From: Sphingomonas kyeonggiensis
GTDB lineage: Bacteria; Pseudomonadota; Alphaproteobacteria; Sphingomonadales; Sphingomonadaceae
DNA length: 64,000 nucleotides
NCBI RefSeq assembly: GCF_014204495.1
Contig: NZ_JACHLN010000001.1
Span: 1,488,001-1,552,000 of the forward strand
Direction of reading: 5' to 3'
Under the pieces are notes generated by a model that saw only the letters and a program-made list of their open reading frames with translations, did no database searches and had not been told where the DNA came from. Position numbers and translations under genes: made by a program. This document shows positions 59,997 through 64,000 of this stretch, one piece after another (the stretch's first letter is position 1; each line of letters begins with the position of its first letter).

Positions 59997-60578
59997 ATGA
60001 AGAAAAGCGCTGCGGGCACTGGGCCGGTCATCATCAAGAAGTACGCGAACCGGCGCCTCTACAACACCGAAACCTCGTCCTACATCACGCTCGACCATCT
60101 GGCGGCGATGACGCGCGAGGGGCGCGACTTCAAGGTCGTCGATGCCAAGACCGAGGAGGACATCACCCATAATGTCCTCACCCAGATCATCATGGAAGAG
60201 GAGCAGCGCGGCCAGACGATGCTGCCGGTCAACTTCCTGCGCCAGCTGATCGCGCTGTACGGCGATTCGATGCAGGCGATGGTGCCGGGCTATCTCGAAG
60301 CGTCGATGGAAAGCTTCCGCCGCAACCAGCAGCAGTTCAAGTCGGCGGTCGAGGGTGCGTTCGCCAACTCGCCTTTCGCCGAGATGGCCAAGCGCAACAT
60401 GGAGATCTTCGAGGCGGCGACCCAGGCGTTCAAGCCGGGCGCGACCCCCGGTGCGCCCGGCGCCGCCGCGGGGGCCACGCCGGCAGCTGCTCCGGCCGCC
60501 TCTGGCGAGGACGATGTCTCCGCGCTCAAGGCTGAGCTGGCCCGGCTGCAGGACAAGATCGAGAAGCTGGCGAAGTGA
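59997..60578 (+). CDS. phaR: PHB synthesis repressor PhaR
   Basis: A 193-aa regulator that binds both DNA and PHB granules in characterised members, and represses phasin and synthesis genes until polymer forms. The N-terminal KYANRRLYNTETSSYITLDHL and NVLTQIIMEEEQRGQTML blocks are the PHB_acc domains; an Ala/Pro linker precedes a C-terminal coiled-coil-like helix. GGGGA lies 6 bp before ATG 59997. Divergent from the PhaC-like gene. Confidence 0.95.
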   Translation: MKKSAAGTGPVIIKKYANRRLYNTETSSYITLDHLAAMTREGRDFKVVDAKTEEDITHNVLTQIIMEEEQRGQTMLPVNFLRQLIALYGDSMQAMVPGYLEASMESFRRNQQQFKSAVEGAFANSPFAEMAKRNMEIFEAATQAFKPGATPGAPGAAAGATPAAAPAASGEDDVSALKAELARLQDKIEKLAK

Positions 60579-60602
60579 CGAAGCGAGCGCGCTAGCGCCG
60601 GT

Positions 60603-60687
60603 TCGTCATCCCGGCAAAGGCCGGGATCTCGTGCCGCAAGCGCGCGCTCAATTCTCCTGAGATCCCGGCTTTCGCCGGGATGACGGT
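60603..60687. repeat. REP-type inverted repeat, unit f
   Basis: TCGTCATCCCGGCAAAGGCCGG and CCCGGCTTTCGCCGGGATGA face each other; the spacer holds ATCTCGTGCCGC and CTGAGAT. It lies between convergent phaR and the MCP/Cache gene. Same flavour as units a and d. Confidence 0.8.
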
Positions 60688-61760
60688 TACGCCCGCGCGT
60701 TCAATCCGCCCAGCGCCGCGCGGATTTCCTCCAGCGTCGGCATCTTCTGCTCGATCACGCAGCGCAGGCCGAGGCCGCCAAAGCCGTGATAATCGGTGGC
60801 GCTGGCGAAGGCGATCGTGTTGTCCCCGCGCACTTCGGCGCCGCGCACCGCATTGGCGGGAAGCGCGACATGCTCGCCATAGCGCTTGCCCGAGGAACTG
60901 GCGACGATGCGATCCTGCTCGTCGACGATCGAGATACTGGTGCGGCTCCAGTCGCGCTCGCCGAACAGCGACCTGTCCGAGATGATCGTCGGGATATGGC
61001 CTTCCCAGTCGAACTCGACATAGAGCGCGCCTAGCGGGCGGCCGTCATGGCCGCGCGGGCGCACGCCGGTGACGAAGACGAGCACCGCGCGATGGTCCGA
61101 ATAGGGGTTCAGCCAGACTTCGTCGGTGAACCATTCGTCGCGCCGGTGGCTGCGCATCGCGTTGAGATATTGCGGCGCGCTCGACAGATCGACGCCGCGC
61201 ACGCGCGCATGCGGATCCGAAGCGGCGATCACCTGCCCGGCATCGTTGGCGAGGAAGGTATTGAGATAATAGGGTGAAATCGAAGTAAGCATCGCCAGCC
61301 GGGCATCGGCCGCGGCGATCGTCTCGGGCGAGGGATCGGTGAGCGCAGCGATCACCTCGGCGTCCGAGGCCATCACGCGGAGGTCGACGCTGCGGCCATA
61401 GAGATGGCGCGTGACGTTCTGGATCAGCGCCTGGGCGAGCTCGACAAGGCGGGTGCCCTCGATCTCGCTGACCATCTCGTCGGCAATGCCGGCGCCCATT
61501 GCCAGGCGTTCGCGCACTTCGGAGCGGAATTCGATCGAGGCGCCGCGCGCCTGCTGCGCCAGCGCCTTCACTTCCTGCGCCACCACCGAGAAGCCGCGAC
61601 CGGCCTCGCCCGACCGGGCAGCCTCGATCGCCGCGTTCAGGGCGAGCAGATTGGTACGCGCAGCGATCTCCTCGCTCGTCGCGGCGTAGCTGTCTACTTC
61701 CTCGCGGAGGACCGACAGAAGGGTTCGAATTCTGCGTGGCACATGACGGTCATAAGACAC
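60687..61760 (-). CDS. Soluble protein with MCP signalling tip and C-terminal Cache-like sensor domain
   Basis: A 357-aa protein without TM segments. Residues about 28-72 carry a chemoreceptor tip ([20 protein letters not shown], then [18 protein letters not shown]), the segment that binds CheA/CheW in receptors. Residues about 120-330 look like a Cache/PAS-like sensor ([44 protein letters not shown]). Order is inverted relative to normal receptors, and no methylation helices are present. GTG 61760 is the only start that keeps the N-terminus; it is uncertain. Confidence 0.8.
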   Translation of the reverse strand: MSYDRHVPRRIRTLLSVLREEVDSYAATSEEIAARTNLLALNAAIEAARSGEAGRGFSVVAQEVKALAQQARGASIEFRSEVRERLAMGAGIADEMVSEIEGTRLVELAQALIQNVTRHLYGRSVDLRVMASDAEVIAALTDPSPETIAAADARLAMLTSISPYYLNTFLANDAGQVIAASDPHARVRGVDLSSAPQYLNAMRSHRRDEWFTDEVWLNPYSDHRAVLVFVTGVRPRGHDGRPLGALYVEFDWEGHIPTIISDRSLFGERDWSRTSISIVDEQDRIVASSSGKRYGEHVALPANAVRGAEVRGDNTIAFASATDYHGFGGLGLRCVIEQKMPTLEEIRAALGGLNARA

Positions 61761-61791
61761 GTCAGTTAATGCCTAGTTTAGCACGATAAAA

Positions 61792-62613
61792 TCAGGGCTT
61801 GCGGAATTTGAGCGTCATTCGGTCGCTTTCGCCGATCGCCGCGTATTTGGCGCGGTCGACATCCTTCAACCTGTAGCTCGGCGGCAGCGTCCACACGCCA
61901 TCGGGCCAATCCGCCGTATCGCGCGGATTTGCGTTCACTTCCGATGCGCCGGCGAACACGAAGCCGGCCTGCTCGGCGAGGCGGCGCACGGTCGAGACCT
62001 TGATATAGCCGCTCGATTTCTCGCGCTCGGCGCTGGCGCTTTCGGGCAGGCGGTGGTCCTCGATGCCGAGCGTGCCGCCCTTCTTGAGCATCGCGAACAT
62101 CTGCTTGAAGGCTTCGGGCGAATAATCCTGGTCGTTCCGCTTGTAACCCATCCGCCAGTTATGGACGTTGCGGAAGGTCAGCACGACGTCGGCGGTGCCG
62201 TCCGGCACCCTGGGCTGGCCGGCCTCGGCCGGGAAGGCGACGAGCTTGGCGTGCCCGTACAGCGCCGGGTCCTTCGCCTTGAAGGCTTCGACCGCCTTGC
62301 CGCCGTTCGGGAAATCGGGGCCGACCGCGGCATAGTAATTGCCCTTCGCCCGGGTGAGCGGGGCGAGGATCTCGGTATACCAGCCACCGCCCGGCCAGAT
62401 CTCGACCACGGTGTTGCCGGGCTTCACGCCGAAGAAGGTCAGCGTGTCGACCGGGTGGCGATATTGGTCGCGCGCCACGTTCGCCGGCGTGCGGCTGGGC
62501 GAGGAGACTGCTTCGGCGATGGCGGAACGCTGCGTGCGCGGCGCGCCGGTGGCGACGCTTGCCACCGCGGCGGCAGTGGTGAGCACGGCGAGCACGGACA
62601 GGGTCTGGCGCAT
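61792..62613 (-). CDS. Exported class I methyltransferase-fold protein
   Basis: A 273-aa protein with a signal peptide (MRQTLSVLAVLTTAAAVASV) and then a methyltransferase-like domain: VKPGNTVVEIWPGGGWYTEIL (SAM-binding loop), DVVLTFRNVHNWRM and KKGGTLGIEDHRLPES. Sphingomonads have several such exported homologues of unknown activity; whether they bind SAM in the periplasm is unclear. The start at 62613 is set by the signal peptide and GGGAGC. Confidence 0.82.
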   Translation of the reverse strand: MRQTLSVLAVLTTAAAVASVATGAPRTQRSAIAEAVSSPSRTPANVARDQYRHPVDTLTFFGVKPGNTVVEIWPGGGWYTEILAPLTRAKGNYYAAVGPDFPNGGKAVEAFKAKDPALYGHAKLVAFPAEAGQPRVPDGTADVVLTFRNVHNWRMGYKRNDQDYSPEAFKQMFAMLKKGGTLGIEDHRLPESASAEREKSSGYIKVSTVRRLAEQAGFVFAGASEVNANPRDTADWPDGVWTLPPSYRLKDVDRAKYAAIGESDRMTLKFRKP

Positions 62614-62664
62614 GCGAAATTGCTCCCTAGATGTCGCGCTCGCCTTTGGGGGGTTTTTGTGACG

Positions 62665-62853
62665 ATGCAACTACAATTATGGCTCGGCGCGGCGGGCGCG
62701 GCAGTGATCGCGGTGGTCAGCGGCCTGGGCGAGCATCGCCGGCGCAAGCGCAAGCGGATCGACGATGTCGGTTTCGTGCCCTGGCAATTCGTCCAGGTGA
62801 TGGCGATGCTGGGCGCAGTGATCCTGGCGAGCGTGGCGCTGAATTTGCGCTAG
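62665..62853 (+). CDS. Small membrane protein
   Basis: A 62-aa ORF with two hydrophobic segments (LWLGAAGAAVIAVVSGLG and VMAMLGAVILASVALNL) separated by a strongly basic loop (EHRRRKRKRIDD) and the FVPWQFVQ turn. GGGGGG lies upstream at a spacing suitable for ATG 62665 or a GTG at 62659. It is divergent from the exported methyltransferase-like gene. Unknown function. Confidence 0.7.
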   Translation: MQLQLWLGAAGAAVIAVVSGLGEHRRRKRKRIDDVGFVPWQFVQVMAMLGAVILASVALNLR

Positions 62854-62860
62854 GGCGCGC

Positions 62861-63763
62861 CTATTTCGCCTCGGGTGGGCACAGGGCGACGCCTGCGGAT
62901 CGCTGGTCGATCAGCAGCGCGAAATGCTGCAGGGCATGCGCGCCGACCAGAAGCTCGGGATATTTCTCCGACACCCGCACCCTTACATCGGCGAGCGTCG
63001 CTGCGCCGATGCGGAAGGGGCCATGCAGCGTCGCGCTGCCCGTCTTCACGGTCGTGTTGGTCAGCTTGCCCTCGCCGGCCGCCTCGATCGCACCGCCGCC
63101 AACCCGATCGAACAGCGCCTGCGGCAACACGAACGCGACATTGGCGCCGGTATCCAGATTGCCTTCGGTGGCGACGCCGCCGATCGTCACCGGCACGCGG
63201 AAGGCGCGCGTATAGCCCAGTACACCCGGTTCGCCTGGCTTGAGCGCGAGGTTGCGCGTGAAGGTGAGCCTTTGCCGCGGATAGTCGATCACCAGCAGCC
63301 CGTCGGCGAAGAACTCGCGGCCGAGGATTCCGGCGAATGCCGCTTCGGGCGCCATCCTGCTGCTATAGTCGCGGGTCATGACCCTGACGTCGCGGCGGAC
63401 CAGGCCGCCAAGCTCGACCGAGGCGAGCGTCACTGTCTCCACGCGCGCGGTGGCTAAGGCGTCCGAAGTCTCCGAGCTTCCCGTGACGGGCAGGTTCAGC
63501 TTCGAGACGAGGCTGGCATCGGCACGGCCCATGCCGCTGGCGCCGGTATCGACGGCGAAGGGGAACGGCCCTTTGCCGTCGACGCGCACGTCGATATAGA
63601 TGCGGCCATCGATGACGCGAAACGGAACGCTCAGCACCGCATCGCTCCGCGCTGTATCCACCAGCGAGCATGGGGACGAAGGCGCTGCCGCCATGGAGGG
63701 CTGCGCCGGCGCCATGCCCGCGATCAGGCCGGCAATTGCGGCGGTTCCAGCCTTCCAATTCAT
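62861..63763 (-). CDS. Secreted retropepsin-like aspartyl protease
   Basis: A 300-aa exported protein: signal peptide NWKAGTAAIAGLIAGMAPAQ, then two pepsin-type halves, each with an active-site motif: FAVDTGASG (Asp72) and NLDTGANVAF (Asp204). Such two-DTG secreted proteins are common in sphingomonads and are predicted peptidases, though few are tested. ATG 63763 follows GGGGGC. A second gene, whose visible end resembles a PDZ domain, lies 71 bp upstream on the same strand. Confidence 0.85.
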   Translation of the reverse strand: MNWKAGTAAIAGLIAGMAPAQPSMAAAPSSPCSLVDTARSDAVLSVPFRVIDGRIYIDVRVDGKGPFPFAVDTGASGMGRADASLVSKLNLPVTGSSETSDALATARVETVTLASVELGGLVRRDVRVMTRDYSSRMAPEAAFAGILGREFFADGLLVIDYPRQRLTFTRNLALKPGEPGVLGYTRAFRVPVTIGGVATEGNLDTGANVAFVLPQALFDRVGGGAIEAAGEGKLTNTTVKTGSATLHGPFRIGAATLADVRVRVSEKYPELLVGAHALQHFALLIDQRSAGVALCPPEAK

Positions 63764-63780
63764 GTTTGCCCCCAAACGTT

Positions 63781-63802
63781 GTGTATTATTATCATAATAC
63801 AC
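63781..63802. promoter_or_regulatory. AT-rich inverted repeat upstream of the retropepsin gene
   Basis: GTGTATTAT-TATC-ATAATACAC has perfect 9-bp arms. It sits 17 bp before the retropepsin start, in the only AT-rich patch of the 71-bp gap, so it may be an operator overlapping a promoter. Confidence 0.55.
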
Positions 63803-63834
63803 TTGCGCGGATTGGCGTCAATGATCGTGCGAGC

Positions 63835-64000
63835 CTAATAGAATTTCCGCAGCGTCAGCCGGCGTTCGGTGCCGTCGCACAGGCCCAGTGCCACCACCCG
63901 CCCCGGCACCCCGGCGCTCCATTCGATCGGCCTGCCAGCGACCGGCGTGCCATCGGCGGTGCAGATCGTGTCGCCTTCGTGCCAGCCGGTCTCGGCGGCC
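63835..64000 (-). CDS. C-terminal end of a PDZ-like protein, probable second retropepsin-type gene (partial)
   Basis: The visible 54 codons read AAETGWHEGDTICTADGTPV ... GRVVALGLCDGTERRLTLRKFY before a TAG at 63835. The G-W-H-E-G-D-x-I-x-x-x-D-G-x-P-V pattern is that of the ligand-loop half of a PDZ domain. Retropepsin-like secreted proteases often carry a C-terminal PDZ domain, so this is probably a paralogue in tandem with the gene downstream. Its start is beyond the right edge. Confidence 0.65.
   Translation of the reverse strand, partial: AAETGWHEGDTICTADGTPVAGRPIEWSAGVPGRVVALGLCDGTERRLTLRKFY

Overview
The window is GC-rich (roughly two thirds G+C), densely packed bacterial chromosome. 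Gene content points to an alphaproteobacterium of the Sphingomonas group: TonB-dependent receptors, a methionine synthase split into two genes, a PhaR/thiolase/PHA-synthase-like cluster, a malic enzyme fused to a phosphotransacetylase-like domain, isocitrate lyase beside a RamB-like regulator, an UrcA-family protein and many short secreted lipoproteins. This assignment is inferred from protein families only. I saw no rRNA, tRNA, CRISPR array, prophage, integrase or transposase.

Layout: 1-90 start of a probable TonB-dependent receptor (runs off the left edge). 260-7628 ligA, a secreted-anchored metallo-beta-lactamase-fold enzyme, three small envelope genes and uvrB. 7708-9142 lipoprotein, then a gene-poor stretch with a structured transcript: an 18-codon ORF whose ribosome binding site is perfectly complementary to the 16S rRNA tail, then a strong terminator directly in front of a small secreted protein. 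9152-15893 glutaminase, a secreted unknown, a GH5 glycoside hydrolase, mutS with a coupled 74-aa ORF. 16097-20741 maeB, a BlaI/M56 pair behind a perfect 36-bp palindrome, UrcA protein. 20964-24598 SDR, acyl-CoA dehydrogenase, GPH-type transporter. 24705-28652 isocitrate lyase with a 50-aa companion, divergent RamB-like regulator, then small membrane ORFs among displaced copies of the regulator's 3' end. 28653-34678 small regulators and enzymes (ArsR/SRPBCC, VOC, two-TM channel, WYL regulator/GFA) and a 597-aa secreted orphan. 34759-43769 TonB receptor, serine hydrolase, a large modular secreted protein, cytochrome c, aldo/keto reductase, lipoproteins. 43890-49562 methionine operon: ArsR-methyltransferase fusion, metF, split metH. 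49668-54145 fucose-lectin-like protein, NRAMP-like transporter, MHS transporter, alanine racemase. 54197-60578 large TonB receptor, thiolase, PhaC-like synthase, PhaR. 60687-64000 MCP-tip/Cache protein, exported methyltransferase-like protein, small membrane protein and two retropepsin-type proteins.

Connections: three modules look self-regulated. The SahR-like regulator probably binds the 22-bp palindrome next to its own start and controls metF-metH. The BlaI-type repressor probably binds the 36-bp palindrome and is relieved by its M56 protease partner. The RamB-like regulator sits divergent from aceA, as in acetate/glyoxylate control. PhaR is divergent from the PhaC-like gene with only 13 bp between start codons. 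At least six REP-type inverted-repeat units of two sequence flavours punctuate operon borders.
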